From positions 1 to 64,000 of the forward strand of contig JAJOZX010008813.1 of assembly GCA_023014485.1 (NCBI GenBank): a stretch of 64,000 bases of DNA, given 5' to 3'. The position numbers and the translations under genes are program-made. Positions 33,790 to 46,563 of the stretch are shown piece by piece. The first letter of the stretch is position 1, and each line of letters begins with the position of its first letter. The notes beneath the pieces are model-generated. The model was not told the DNA's origin, did not search any database, and saw only the letters and a program-made list of their open reading frames with translations. This DNA comes from Bathynomus jamesi. Its lineage: Eukaryota > Arthropoda > Malacostraca > Isopoda > Cirolanidae.

Positions 33790-36450
33790 AGTATGTCCAT
33801 TCCAGTCTTCTGCCAGGGCTATTGGCATACTGGATATTTATGCATGGAGGCTGTGAATGGTACGTTGCCTCTATGTTTTAAACAAGACGGGCATTTAGCG
33901 ATGTATTCATGTACCTTTTTGTTCATTTCGGGAAAATGGTATCGCTCCAAAAGACTCTTGATGGTGCGATCCGGCCCCATGTGGCCATACAAAGGTGAGT
34001 CGTGACAAAGTCCAATGGATACATCTACACTTGGGTGTCGGGCTTGAGTCTCGACAATCCGTCTGGAATAACTTGAAGTTTTCCTGGTTTGTATACGAGT
34101 TTTGCCGCAGTCTTGAATCAACAGAGCCCATCTACTTAACCGTCCTTCAAGTAGCTTGTCCTTGAAGAGATACGTGAGTGGCTTATGGTCAGTTTTGATG
34201 ATTACATCGTAGCCAAGACGATATTTCGGAAGATCTTCAAAGCCCAATATACCGCTAGGGCCTCTCGGTCCGTAGTGAAATAATTCCGTTGAGGTTCAGA
34301 GAGAATCTGACTGGCATAAGCAATGGGTAATTCCACATCATCTACGTCCTGTAATAGGACGGGTCCTTGCTCATAGGAGGAACCATCTATGGCTATGACA
34401 AAGGGTTTGGTGTAATCGGGATGTTGGAGGATGGGATGACAAGTTAGTTTGCCGATTAAAGTTTCAAAGGCATGTTGGTGATCAGATTCCCAGTTAAATT
34501 TAGCATTTTTTGGAACAAATTAGTAATGGGTTTAGCAATATTTGAAAATTGGGGGATAAAATTCCGATAGAATCCGACAAATCCAATAAATGATCGACCG
34601 TCGTCTATCGTTTTGGGTACAGGGTACCTTTCCAATGCTTCGAGTTTGGTTAGATCAGGTTTAATTCCTGTAGATGATAGTAGAAATCCTAGGTATACCA
34701 GGGATTCCTGTAAAAAGTTGCACTTTGCAAGTTTCAGTTTAAGGTGTGCTTTTCTTAAGCGTGATAGCACATTCTGAAGACGTTGAAAGTGTGTTTTTAT
34801 ATCCGAACTACAACCGATAATATCTTCAAGATAGACCAGAGCTTCGACACCTAATAGGTCAGAAAGGACTATATTCTTCAACCTAGAGAAATTAGCAGGC
34901 CCATTTCGGACTTCCAAAGGTAAAACCTGGAATTCGTAATGGCCTCGATTAGTGGAGAAAGCAGTCAATGCCCGAGGTTCGGGGCTGACCTCCATTTGCC
35001 CGTAACCTGATGCTAAATCGAGGGATGAAAAGAAGTTAGCTCTCCCTACGTTCAGAATTGTTTCCTGCATGTTTGGAATAGGGAAACTGTCTGGGATGGT
35101 AATGTGGTTTAGGCGTCTAAAATCCATACAAGGGCGAGAAGTTCTGTCCTTTTTGGAAACATGAATTATAGGAGCGGACCAGGGACTAGCTGAAGGCTGA
35201 ATAACATCCTGCTCCAACATGTCCTTCATGTGTTGGTCAATAGTTACAAATTGAGAATGTGGAACCCTATAGAGAGGAATGAAGATGGGTTTGGAAATGG
35301 GTTCCAGCTTGATTTCAAAAGGGACCAAATTAGTTCGGCCCAGAGGATCTCCTTTTAGGGCAATCACATCTCTATTTCTTATCAGGAAATCGAGAAGTGA
35401 TTCCAGTAGTTTGGGATCTTGTGAGGCTGGTGACACCTGAAAGGAGTGCTCCAGACATGTCTTTTATTCTTCTTTTATTACTGGTGGGGAAATCTGAATT
35501 TATTTCTTCTGTGAAAACAGTTCCTATTCTCTAATTTGAAGTTAATTCAATAGGGCTTTTTCCTTTGTATAAACAAACAACAGGGATAGCTGAATTCTGA
35601 CTATGACTAAGAACTTGGGCAATAAAATCTTCTCTGTAATAAAAGTACGATCTGAATCTAATAGGTTTCCTTGATTGTTTACTCTTGTTAGGAAACAAAT
35701 CTTCTCATAAGGTGCTACTGTTTTATGCTCTGTAGGGAATATGAAAAATTGTGAATCTGAGTCTGGTTTGGTGATTATAATTTGCCTTATTGGCTGAAAA
35801 ATCGTTTCAGTTGGATTTCGAATCTCAACTGCTGAGTTAACTGAAACTGGCAGACTGGAAATTGGCTGACTGGAAACTGGCTGACTGAAAACTGGCTGAC
35901 TGGAAACTGACGTCTGGAAACTGATTGTGTTCATCCTGCAAGATTCAACAACTGGAACTGATTATTGGGGGCTGATTTCTTGGGCGGTTGTCCCTCTGGA
36001 TGCAACCGACTTACTTCAACTGCTATAAATTGGAGTGGGTTTCCTATTTCTTTCAGAAATCCGAACTAAACTGATTCTGTTAGCATTTGGCTGAACGTGC
36101 CGTACCTGTCTATTATTCTCATGGAGAGGGTGTGTACTATTTCTACGCTTAATTAATTTTCCGACTGGGTAAATTTCCCATTGATTCCAGTTGAAGAAAT
36201 CCATACCTAGTAAGATATCTGTCTTAAGGGTAGCGACTGCGTCCACAATACAACATTTTGGGGGATATACCGCGTTACCAACTTCTAAATATAATTCAAT
36301 TTCTCCATATGTAGGTAAGGGTGTGCCTGTAACTCCTCTGAGTTGGCAGGAAGGTACCTTAATTTCATATTTATAATCTTTACTCTCTAGTAACTCATCT
36401 GCACATTGCTTCTTAATCAATGTCGCATGTGCTCCTGTATCTAGGAGAGC
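33790..36450 (-). pseudogene. Gypsy pol: protease, reverse transcriptase, RNase H, integrase N-terminus
   Basis: Read on the minus strand: aspartic protease LLDTGAHATLI (36448-36416) and ILLGMDFF; a linker with SQPV repeats (35934-35800); reverse transcriptase (35436-34456) with IHVSKKDRTSRPCMDFRRLN, FSSLDLASGYGQ and YLEDI; RNase H (about 34490-34130) with IAIDGSS and FTTDREALAV; and integrase zinc finger (about 34000-33830, CPSCLKH). The catalytic YxDD is YLED, with Asp replaced by Glu, and stops or shifts lie near 35440, 34470, 34240 and 33825. The usual gypsy order is kept. This copy cannot be autonomous. Confidence 0.9.
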
Positions 36451-36561
36451 GGTTAAATCTCGGTTATCTGTGCTGCAATTTATTATTAAATCGAGTAGGT
36501 TCGCACCTATAATCCTGCTGAGTAGTTTGTGTGTGTGTGTGTGTGGGTTTATTACTGCTAT

Positions 36562-37914
36562 TTAAGAGGGAGAAGGTTGAACTGCTGCCTCCAAAGTGGA
36601 ATTTAAAAAAGAACTTGAACTGCCTTCTATGGGAGGACCGGAGTCATATGCTACGGGATCACCATACACTGGAGGGTCTTCTTGAAAAGTGTACTCTGGG
36701 GAAACTGATTCTTCAACGGGTATTTCTACGTACCGGACCATCTGACCTTTCTGATTATATTGGGGTCTGGACATCGGGTAATAGTGTGGGTAACCTTGTG
36801 GTCGTGATCTATTTGGTTGGTGGTTCTTTTGAGGCTGGGAATTGACTGGTTTCTGAGAATTGGAGGGCTTTTGGGAACGTTGGTGATATGATCTCTGGAA
36901 GTGGGGCCTGTACCCTGCAGGGGCTTTGTCAGCACATTTTTGTCGGTCGCCACAGCGATGACCATGTTCATGACAGTGGGGTCAATAAGGGGGATGATTG
37001 CATTGACTCATCATGTGCCCAAAACTATCACAATTAAAACACTGAGGAGGAGGGCGTGCATTCTAGGTTTGTGTGGCTTGTTTCTGAGGTGGTGTTCCCT
37101 GCATCGGCCTAGATTTATAGGGTTGTTGTTGTTGCTGCCGAATGTAGTGTATGGGGGTCTCTCTACCCTTCCGGTAGCTCTGGCTCACTAAGTCTGGGTA
37201 ATGTTCCCTTGTTTTATTTATGGCTTCACTTACTGATTTGTCAATATTTAGACACTCTTGAAATTTCTTTTTAGGTGCTACGGGTAGGATTTGGTTAATG
37301 GATGCTGCTAATATTAGGTTTCTTTGCTTTGAAGTGAATGTGATGTTGCATGTATTTTTTGCCGCTCGGAGGTCTTCTCTTACGAGTTTACGCGTTCCTG
37401 TAATAAAATTATTTAAATCTTCATGTTCCTCTTTCTTCCATTTAGCTTGGAAGACAGCTTCTAATGTGACCAAAGGTTGTGCGACTGTTATTTCTTTGAA
37501 AAATTCTAATAAGTTATTTTTAAAATTGTCCCAATGGATGGGACGGAGGTGACTGTGACTGTATCATGGGCATTCCCCTCTTTAGGGTCGATAAACCTTT
37601 TAGCTTCCCTAATCGTTATGTCGTCATCTGTGATGTTTTCGCGTGAGAAATGCTGTTCTAGAGACTCAGTCCAAGGTCTTACGCGTGGTTTAACAAAGTT
37701 ATTATCTATGGTTCCCTTAAAAATTAGGAGTGTGGGGAAGGTTTACAAGTCTACCTAAGTTAATGTATGCTGGGGAAGCGGTTTGAGACATGTTGGCTTC
37801 TGCTTGATCTAAAGTTTGCGTGTTTGGAAATATGTTTGAAGGGCGCGGGGTAGGCGGAAAAATTGGTGTAGGGAAATTTTCAATATCAGAAAGCGCACCG
37901 TCTGAATCGCTCAT
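36562..37914 (-). pseudogene. Gypsy gag
   Basis: The likely start is the ATG at 37914 (MSDSDGALSDIEN), an acidic, proline-rich N-terminus. The capsid-like part is at 37473-37150 (EAVFQAKWKKEEHEDLNNFI, REDLRAAKNTC). A basic Gln-rich linker follows, and a CCHC zinc knuckle CFNCDSFGHMMSQC is at about 37043-37002. The remaining 3' part (36971-36562) is rich in Ser, Pro and Tyr. Frame breaks lie near 37715, 37530, 37070 and 36980. Gag would package the RNA in virus-like particles. Confidence 0.8.
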
Positions 37915-39655
37915 ATGTGAAGATACTGTTAATGTATTCTAATTTGATCTGCTTGACCGATCTTAATCTATGGAATGATCACTTGAGTGGGTTTCCTAAC
38001 TACTTTCTCTAAGAAATACATAAATAAATGCACAACAAATTGCCTAACTAGGAAAAAAAATTGAAAAAATTTTAAACAAAATAATAAAAAAAAATGTAAA
38101 CAAAATTTCACTCGAATGTACGTGAATGTACAGTAATATTATGATTGGTACATTAAATAAAATTAATCTATGCTAACTATAATAGTGGAAATAACTCGGT
38201 TTAAATAAAAAGAAATGTATCACTGGTGTATGGAATGTTCACTGTTTTTTGTTAATTCTGGCTTGATACTAGTTATTAACTGTTAATTATACTGTCTTCT
38301 CAAATGTTTAGTAATTAATTTGAAAAAAGGATCTGTACTTAACAAGATTCCTACGGCGAAATCCTTGAAGACGTCCTGAAGACGTGTCTTGCTGGCTACT
38401 TGTTCCTGGACGAAGAATGGGCATGGAGATCTTGGAGTCGTGACACACCAGTCGAATGATGGACGTGAAGAACTGGAAGTCGTGACACGCTGGTCAGCTG
38501 AATGTTGGTTCTAGTTCCTGGGTCTAGAAGACTCGAAGGATCCTGGTTGCAGAGGTCGTCAGTTGTTAACCCCTCCGTCTATGGCTTGGGCGATTCGAAG
38601 TTGACAGGGGTTGTGGTTAGGTGACAGCAATGGATTTCTTACTTTGGAGTAGCTGGTACCGTATAGGGAATCACAGTAGTTTCTCATACTACTCTCCAAT
38701 TTCTTCTTGTAGTGGATCGGAGGATTCTGTGGAGCTTACTAAATTCTCTGAAGGTTCCCCGATTCTTCTCGTAACGTATCGGAAAATTATTTTTCTCTAT
38801 TTAAGACTAAGTTATCTGAAGAGAACAAGGCTCGAAGGAGAAGACAAAGATATTCTCTTACTGTGGTTTACTTGCTAAATAAAGTGTTACAAGTAATGCT
38901 CAGCCTCTAAGTCAGAACAATTAAAATCAGAATGAACACTGGAGAAATTTTAGGTCTTTATATACTACATTTTTAATGACATCATTATTATTTAATGCTG
39001 ATCTGTTTTTCTTTTATTCTCAATAGGCTGATTTATTATGCAAAATATTTAAAGATAAGGTAAATATTTTAGCTACAGCAATGTCTAGACTGATAAGCAA
39101 GATATTTGAAGACGAAGCTGTGTTTTTGTTTTAAACCGCATATTGACAGATCTGATGTTATCAGGATCTGCCGAGTTAACTAGAAATGGAAATTGAAATA
39201 TGTATTTTTTAATTAATTACAATCAAACATGCATATGAGCAAAAATTAAATGCTTAAGATTTAAAATCAAACGCAAAGCAAGACACGACTTCACTTTTTA
39301 CAACGAAGAGAGAATGTATACAGAAAATAAACATTGCAGAATTTAACAAGACTACATTATTAAGCTAAAATCTAAAAAGATTATTAAGTAATTTTAAAAC
39401 AAATAATTCACCAATTATTCAGCAGAAATAAAATAGAAAGCAAATCAAAAATTTTATCTGAATTTCGTCAGCGTTATGCGAATTTGGACTCTATATGTAA
39501 AAATGAATAGGAGAATATACATACATATGAATATAAGTACTATATGAATATAAATGTATATGAATAGAAAAATTATATGAATATAAAAGTATAGGAATAT
39601 AGGAATTATTCATTGTTCATTTTTACATATAGAGTATATACTATATATATATATA
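37915..39655 (-). other. Upstream of gypsy gag; no gene seen
   Basis: The gypsy leader and 5' LTR should lie here. Candidate edges such as GTTGTTAACCCCTCC (38559-38573) were seen, but no second LTR copy is in the window and no primer-binding site is convincing. From 39480 to 39620 there is an AT-rich minisatellite built on ATATGAATATAA; a related stretch lies at 52535-52690 in opposite sense. Confidence 0.5.
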
Positions 39656-39658
39656 TAT

Positions 39659-40455
39659 TAGTGATGGATCGAGTGGTCGGTTTCTCACAACCGCGGTTGC
39701 GGTTGTGTTTGCGGTTGTCGAATTTTTTCCAACCGCGGTTGCGGTTGCGGTTATCATATACTAGGAAAAATGCGTAATTATTAACTGGATTTAGCCACTA
39801 TAGTGCGATTTAGCCACACTTGGTACATAATATATACTAAATAGTATTTATTTAGTAAATACCTTATGTTGAACACAAGTTTTGCAATACACCGCTACCG
39901 CTATTTGTGTGTTGCAAAACTTGTGTTCAACATAAGGTATTTACTAAATAAATACTATTTAAATGAAGTATATTCTAAACTTATATAGCTATTATGGAAG
40001 AATAGGTCAAATTAATTAAAACCATATTTTGCACTAAGTGTGCTACCAGGATGAGGGACGAGGACCCATCGCACTGTTCATCCCACCTACCAATTTCCCC
40101 AGCCTCCACCCATTGGAAAGTTATGGATTATTATTCAATTGAAAAACTGATGTCAAACTTAATGACAGGCAGTGTGAATTTCAAGAATAATATTTTTGCT
40201 GCATTTTACTACGGCATTTTACTACCAATTTTACTACGGCAGCCGTATGACGTCACGTTTAAGCACGCATAAGGAGACCCATCATTTTCTTTTTAAAAAA
40301 AGAAATATTTCTAATTAACCTAAAATTAAAATTAACTAAGCTTTTACAACCGCAACCGCACTTATGGAACGGCGGTTGCGGTTACGGTTGCGGTTGTGAA
40401 TTTTTGTGCGGTTGTAGTGCGGTTGCGGTTGCGGTTGCGGTTATTCGATCCATCA

Positions 40456-40458
<3 letters not shown>
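39659..40458. mobile_element. hAT-like MITE with (GCGGTT)n subterminal repeats
   Basis: The ends TAGTGATGGATCGA and TCGATCCATCACTA face each other inside a TA run. GCGGTTGCGGTT-type hexamer arrays lie just inside both ends (39690-39755 and 40345-40440). The target site ATATATAT is consistent with 8 bp but is not diagnostic inside TA repeats. Arrays of short motifs near the ends are known transposase-binding sites in hAT elements. No coding region. Confidence 0.75.
39833..39963. repeat. Near-perfect hairpin inside the MITE
   Basis: The arms of about 57 bases contain TTTACTAAATAAATACTATT and AACATAAGG-type words and are mirrored around CCGCTACCGC. No difference is visible over most of the arms, so it is young or maintained. 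Confidence 0.85.
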
Positions 40459-40510
<52 letters not shown>

Positions 40511-40671
40511 CCCACAACATAGCGTATATACTAAGGCTTAAATATTATTATTAAATATTTAAATTAAACATCTGATTTTTCCGCGATAAAAATTAGGAGG
40601 CAACTCAGCCTACATTTTTAACACATAACTGTCTTATCGACAGTTATTTACGCAAAAGTACAATTCTCCCT

Positions 40672-40713
<42 letters not shown>

Positions 40714-40716
<3 letters not shown>

Positions 40717-41618
40717 GGCGTCCCAAAAAAATGTATACACACTTTAAATAATTATAAAGGCAGTGTTTATTAAAATACATTTCATTTTCAAAATGTAATA
40801 GAATCTACAGACATTATTTAATTGTTTTGTCAACGCCTGCTTTCAAACTGACGTCCGTTCTGGTCCAGGCACTGCTGACAACGCGAAGCAATGGAATCGC
40901 AAACATCACGAAACATTTCGTTTGGTATTTGTGTGCATTCGCGTTCAATGGCTGCTCTCAATTCAGCGACTGTTGCAGGTTTTATTGCGTAGACTTTGTC
41001 TTTTAAGTATCCCCATAAAAAAAAGTCTAGTGGTGTGAGGTCTGGTGAACGCGGAGGGTATTCTACGAAACCCCTTCGTCCAATCCACATCCACATCGTG
41101 CCAAGTACCACTCGCAATACTCCACTCTTCGGTCCGGATCATCTTCATTAATAGCATGGACTAATCTTGGAATGTAACTTTTCCATTGACAGCGCTTCAA
41201 AATGCGTTGGACAGACGATTCTGAAATTCCTACCTCACGACTCGCTTGCCGCACAGATTTTCTTGGACTTTGGTGATACGTTTCCAGTACTCTTTCTTGC
41301 TTTGTGGGGCTTGTCGATGTCCGTGGTCTTCCGGAACGCTTCTTGTGGACATTCTGAACAGTTCCATCGGCTTCAAACTTATCTCTAATTCGAGTGATGG
41401 TAAGTGCGTTGGTGGATCTGTTTGAAACTCCCTCCTAAACTGTCTTTGCACTTCAACTGCGTTTTCACACTTCCAGTAGCATTTTAGAATGAATTTCCTT
41501 TGTTCAAAGCTTAGTCTGACTGCCATTATTAATTCTAATGGGTTTAACTTGGAAAGAAAGAAACATCAATTGAGCTATCAGCTGTTAAAGTGTGTGTACA
41601 TTTTTTTGGGACGCCCTG
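40714..41618 (-). mobile_element. Mariner relic with intact ends
   Basis: CAGGGCGTCCCAAAAAAATG is repeated inverted, followed by TATACACACTTTAA. TA lies at 40712-40713 and 41619-41620. At 905 bp it is internally deleted, and it sits in a TA run. Confidence 0.9.
40830..41526 (-). pseudogene. Mariner transposase, deleted centre (DD41D-like)
   Basis: The N-terminal part starts at 41526 ([16 protein letters not shown], as in the intact DD41D gene), continues in a second frame ([34 protein letters not shown]) and ends with [13 protein letters not shown] and the C-terminus. The segment with the first and second catalytic Asp has been deleted near 41095. It is a relative of the intact gene at 59947-61020. 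Confidence 0.85.
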
Positions 41619-41649
41619 TATATATATATATATATATACCTCTCAACCT

Positions 41650-41830
41650 TTCATATGTTCCACGCGATGATTCCTCATTTCACGAAGGTCAAGCGTGTCG
41701 CCCCTCCTCTCGAGTTGGCCTGGTGAAGTAGTGAGTTGGTTTCTTGTACTCTTCACTTCACATAGCCTGGAACGCCCGGCTCATCGAGGATTGTTCTGAG
41801 CCAGGCCTCTAATCTTCTTTTGAAGATGTC
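41650..41830 (-). pseudogene. LINE 3'-end fragment
   Basis: Minus-strand codons give DIFKRRLEAWLRTILDEPGVPGY, the C-terminal signature of the Jockey/CR1-like LINEs in this window (compare FKNQLDRFLCKIPDQP at about 55450). It continues into CAAGAAACCAACTCACTACT-like tail sequence related to that at 55915-56010. Only the last few dozen codons remain. Confidence 0.6.
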
Positions 41831-41839
41831 CACATATAT

Positions 41840-42577
41840 ATATGTTATACTCTCTTCTTCTGGGTTTGTTCCCCTGTAACAAAAGTACTCTCGATGATGA
41901 TGATTACTTGAAGACGTCGTATCAACTCTTGCTTCTTCAGGCACTTATATTAGAGTGCTCTTGTAGTTTAAAGGATCGATGGGAAAAGGAAACGTTTAGC
42001 AAAGTTTTTCGTTTAATTTACTTGAATCAGAGTGCCTTAGTAGTTGAAATAAAATTAATTAAATGTCTAGTCGTTTCTTGTTTGACTTTAAATCAAAGTT
42101 ACTTTACTTCTCAGTTAGATTTTGTCCCAATGTTTCTTATTGCGATTCTGGCCCTCTTTCCCAACCCAGTGCTACTCTAACGTTGCTTAATCTAATGTTG
42201 TCTGTTTGCTTCTCCTGATGGAAATAATAACGGATTGGCTCTTTCCCCCAATCCGAAGATTCCGCGTTGAACCGACGCAGGTGGTGACGTCACAGCATGA
42301 GTTGCTTAGTTCACTCAGCGTGTGACTTCCATTTGAAAGGAAATACCAAATGCATGATAATATAGTCACGAAAATTACTAAATGCAGTATGTATGGTCAT
42401 GAAAATATTCGAAACCCTTTGTCTCACTCGGCGTGTCCGGGAAATGGTACGTTAATTGTATAAATTAAATAATTCCTTCTTCTGCATAGGCTGCGACCAT
42501 GAACTTGACTTTGAAATTTTAGCACCGGGCTTTGTCTGGTTTTAACGAAATAAAGTGAATTGGGAATGGAGGAGATA

Positions 42578-42615
<38 letters not shown>

Positions 42616-42960
42616 CAGAGCATATCGTATATATTAAGTTAATTGGAATTACCTGTTTGACACCTTATGGGATTTAATGACAACAATAATTACATGTGGA
42701 GAATGTGGCAACTATTTCTCTAAACGCATTCCATCAATGCCATATTACTCAGTCAGATTAATTTAAAGAAGAGCTAACACTAAATCAAACATACAGCCGT
42801 ATTCTAAATCAGCGTACTGTCACAAACACATCTAAACGTAGAAGATTGTGGTCACCCATATTGCAAATTAGCAGACCAGAAGCTGCTGAACAACTCAAAT
42901 CTATCTGTGAAGGAGCAAAGCCCACCCAAAATAGGGACATAGGCAAGTAAAGGGTTAAAA
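41840..42960. other. No gene recognised
   Basis: Unremarkable AT-rich sequence with a TA run at 42578-42610. Short open frames show no family motif. Confidence 0.5.
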
Positions 42961-42978
42961 TAATAATACTAATGCACT

Positions 42979-43045
<67 letters not shown>

Positions 43046-43174
43046 CCTTCGTGCCCATGCGCAGATTCGACTATCGTAGAAATTTCTAATTGTTGTATCG
43101 CAATTGGATACATTCGCTCTCTTTTTCAGAAAATAACATTCATATCATAGTCGATATATATATATATATATACA

Positions 43175-43489
43175 TTTCAACTGCAAAGAACACGCAGTAT
43201 AAATAACGTAAAGAACGACGCTTGTATAGGAGAACATTCCGCGCAAGATGAGAAGAGAGAACGAACAAATGAAAAAATGAGGTAACCACCCGGGAATCGA
43301 ACCCGGGATCTTCCGATTGCCGGTCAGATATGATATCATATCATGATATATCATGGTTATCATATCTGACCGGCAATCGGAAGATCCAGGGTTCGATTCC
43401 CGGGTGGTTACCTCATTTTTTCATTTGTTCGTTCTCTCTTCTCATCTTGCGCGGAATGTTCTCCTATACAAGCGTCGTTCTTTACGATA
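43175..43489. repeat. tRNA-like palindrome B1
   Basis: The two arms mirror each other from TATACAAGCGTCGTTCTTTA through the tRNA-like 3' half to a centre near 43340 (TATGATATCATATCATGATA). Each arm holds box B (GGTTCGATTCC) and the ACCGGCAATCGGAAGATC segment, but the 5' half (box A) is lost at the centre. It belongs to family B, also at 61261-62157. Confidence 0.9.
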
Positions 43490-43497
43490 TATATATA

Positions 43498-45405
43498 ACT
43501 TATGAACATGGATGAAATAGGGCATTTAATATAATTTCTTCCATAGTAGAAAAATAAACATCATCCTGAAAGTATGTAAGAGTTAGTTTAGTCCTATCAG
43601 TAACCGAGTATTGCTCAGTACTCATCAGGGTGTTGTTCAAAGTCTCTGTCTAGAAAGCAACTTTTTCTTACGTCAAATTACCCGAATGAGGTGGGGCGCT
43701 GCACAGGGTTCAAAGCAGGTAATCTTCAACAGTTAATAAATCAGGTTCAATGTTTTTGAGGTGCCTTGGCACTCTGCATTTGAAAGACTGGAACCGGAGT
43801 GGGGAGTTTTAGTACTACATCACAAAAGTAACACTAGCTAGACCAGGGCATTATGATACAGCCGAGGATATTGTGAGACTTAAATGTGCGTTTTTCAGGA
43901 TCGTGGCAGCAGTCAAAGTTGAAGTCCTCAAAAGAAGACTAGATGCTTGCCTCAGTACAATACCAGATGAGGCGGGTGTACATGGTTATGTGCTGCAGAG
44001 AGTGCAAGAGAACATCTCGTTCCTTCATCTGAGTACATTATACATATTACACAGAATCAAACTTACAGGTAATCTCAAATGAACAGCACATAAGGAGACT
44101 ACAGTCTCGCTTGAACGACTTAACACAAAATAAACCTATTTCTGATTTTAATCAATGTATGGCTAATTTTTTATGGGAACAGGGCACAAACCCCATCTTC
44201 CATTGAAAAATTTGAGAGTTCAATAGATATTAAATTTATATTCATCTTGTTGATAAGTTTAGCTACTTAATTAGTTTCCTTAAAGGTCCAGCCTATGATG
44301 GCCTATTTACCAGCTGTGGGTGATTCATATGAAGTAGCAAATGATCTCTTGAAACGTAATTATATTAATAAAGATGAGATTATATTTGAATTAGCTCAAC
44401 AAATTACTGATTACCAACTATTACTTTCGAATTAGTAAATGGTGAAGGTAACACCACTCCAGGGAGATGTTTTATAGACTCTTGTTCTCAACAAACATTT
44501 GTCTCACAAAATTTAGTCAATACATTGGGTTTGACGCCAGACCCAAATGGACAAGCACTCAATATCACATCTTTTGTAAAGGATGACTCAAACAAAATTA
44601 TCTATAAGACAGTTGACTTGGAATTACATGTAGGAAATGAACTAGAAAAGATAAAACGGTTATTGTTCCAAAAGTAGGACAGAACAAAATGGTGTTACCC
44701 AATCTAGAACAGACTATTAATCATTTGAGGAAACAGTGCAATATATCTGATAGACATATCACAAACAACAAAGTAGCTAACATTGAAATGTTAATGGGGG
44801 CATATTATATTCATCTTTTTCATAGGGGCATAGTGAAGATAGGTAATGGTATAGCTTATCAGACACCCTCAGGGGTAGCCCCTTGGTTGATCTATTCTTC
44901 AGCTTTACTGATTAATCAGATTTTGTAAACAGCCAAATTGCACCCTGTCCCTTACTGACTGTCTTCACTCCCTCTCTCTTTGCCGCAATATTAAATCACT
45001 CTTTACTATCGCTATTATAATAGACACTACTTCCTTCATCTACGCTAATGGTCAGCGCTGGAACATTCTTCCTCAATCCATGTTTCCCCTGTCTATGACC
45101 TCTAATCTTTCAAATGCAGAGTGCCTAGGCACTTCAAAAACATTGAACCTGATTTATGAACTGTTGAAGACCGACCTGCCTTTGACCCTTCTATAGCACC
45201 TGCCTCATTCGAGTAATTTGACGTAAGAAAAAGTTGATTTCTAGAGAGGGGCTTTGAACAACACCCTCGCCGGATGAGTATTGAGCAATAGTCGGTTACT
45301 GATAGGACTAAACTAACTCTTACATGCTTTCAGGATGATGTTTATTTTTCTACTATGGAAGAATTTATATTAAATGCCCAATTTCACCCATGTTCAGAAG
45401 TTATA
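43498..45405 (+). mobile_element. Inverted-repeat-bounded retroelement remnant
   Basis: Bases 43498-43790 and 45107-45405 are inverted copies, sharing CATTTAATATAA, CCATAGTAGAAAAATAAACA, GTAAGAGTTAGTTTAGTCCT and CAGGTTCAATGTTTTTGA. Between them lie a LINE-tail-like segment (about 43900-44005, VEVLKRRLDACLSTIPDEAG) and a protease-like fragment. The terminal repeats contain LINE-tail sequence, so this may be two LINE tails in opposite orientation rather than a TIR element. Confidence 0.6.
44415..44935 (+). pseudogene. Retroelement aspartic-protease-like fragment (BEL/Pao-like)
   Basis: Plus-strand codons read LVNGEGNTTPGRCFIDSCSQQTFVS, with the protease Asp in FIDSCSQ, and the phrase FVSQNLVNTLGL typical of the BEL/Pao-type domain. 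A further open piece from 44689 (VLPNLEQTINHLRK, then MLMGAYYIHLFHRG) fits the region after this protease. There is one stop at about 44674. No reverse transcriptase follows. Confidence 0.6.

Positions 45406-45409
<4 letters not shown>

Positions 45410-45460
<51 letters not shown>
45410..45460. repeat. (TA)n with short (GT)n
   Basis: TA run ending in GTGTGTGTATG. Confidence 0.9.
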
Positions 45461-45468
<8 letters not shown>

Positions 45469-45765
45469 ATGTATATAAGCAAAGAACCACAGGGAAAAGG
45501 AAAAGGAAACACGAAATCCAAGCGCTTTCGTGATATATTCACATCTTCAGGGACAAGAAAGACAGACAGAATTTACCAAGTAAATGAGTTAAATACACAA
45601 GCGAAAAAAAATTCCAAATAAGCAACTCAATTTAAAAAAAAAAACAATAAAACAATCTAAAGATTTTTTCCTAATAGATAACTTAATCTAAAGGCTACTA
45701 AATTATTGAATACATAAAAACTATATAAAGGAAATTAGCCTATAAACATGTACACAAAAAATTAT

Positions 45766-46250
45766 GGATCAATCCCAGAATAGGCACCTGAAATCATTTT
45801 TAGGTGCTTAATCTGGGATTGAGGCAAAACACAGGTGCTTAATCTGGGATTGAGGAGAAAAAAATATAAACAGTTTTTAGAGATATAATTTCATTGTTTT
45901 AATCAATATTTGAAAAAATCAACTCTAACCTAACCTAACCTAACCTAACCTATATCTATACCAATTTATGTGGCAAGATAGATTTGCTTCAGATGGATTC
46001 AGAAACATTCGGGCTCATATTGCAGGAATTTATAATATCTAAAATTTTTCTTTATTCATTAAACCACTTTAAACCTTTTATAACTTTGCCTTTATTACAT
46101 TTGTAATAAACTTTGTATAAACAATAAATTTTGTAATCATCAGGTTTTTTTTATTTAATTCCTTGCAAGGTGCCTATTCTGGGATTGAGGTTGAACGCAG
46201 GTGCTTCATCTGGGATTGAGGTACATCAGTGCCTATTCTGGGATTGACCC
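45766..46250. mobile_element. MITE with 8-bp target duplication
   Basis: The ends GGATCAATCCCAGAATAGGC and GGGTCAATCCCAGAATAGGC (inverted) are flanked by AAAATTAT at 45758-45765 and 46251-46258. The empty site is visible in the inverted right Penelope copy near 48615. Motifs like GGTGCTTAATCTGGGATTGA recur just inside both ends. It is 485 bp and has no coding region. Confidence 0.9.
45926..45952. repeat. Interstitial telomere-type repeat (TAACC)5
   Basis: Five perfect TAACC units (complement TTAGG), the ancestral arthropod telomere repeat. It lies inside the MITE at 45766-46250, so it was probably carried in by the MITE or arose there, and is not a chromosome end. Confidence 0.9.
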
Positions 46251-46563
46251 AAAATTATTATAACAGTTATTAGAAATAGTATTTAATTTAAACAGGCAAT
46301 TAAGTGGCAAGAATCTAAGGAAACAAAAGACATGGTGCAATCGTCGTCACGTGCTCCTTCCAGAATATTCCGTTACTTATTGGGTAATCGAAGAATTCCC
46401 CAATCGGCAACTCAATCTAAAAACAATTTAAAAAAATGTTCCCAATAGATAACCTGTTCAAAAGTCTACTAAACTATCAAGTACATAAAGACTATATAAA
46501 AGAAATAATACAATTAAATGTACACGTAAAATGTTAAAAATTATTAAAATAATATTTATTTAA

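Noticed and set aside
38400..38960. 5' LTR and primer-binding site of the gypsy element
   Set aside because: No second LTR copy in the window, no TG...CA edges that can be tested, and no clear tRNA-complementary site.
43560..43650. Hammerhead-like CTGATGAG on the minus strand in the LINE-tail-like repeat
   Set aside because: There is a possible stem, but GGTTA follows where GAAA is needed.
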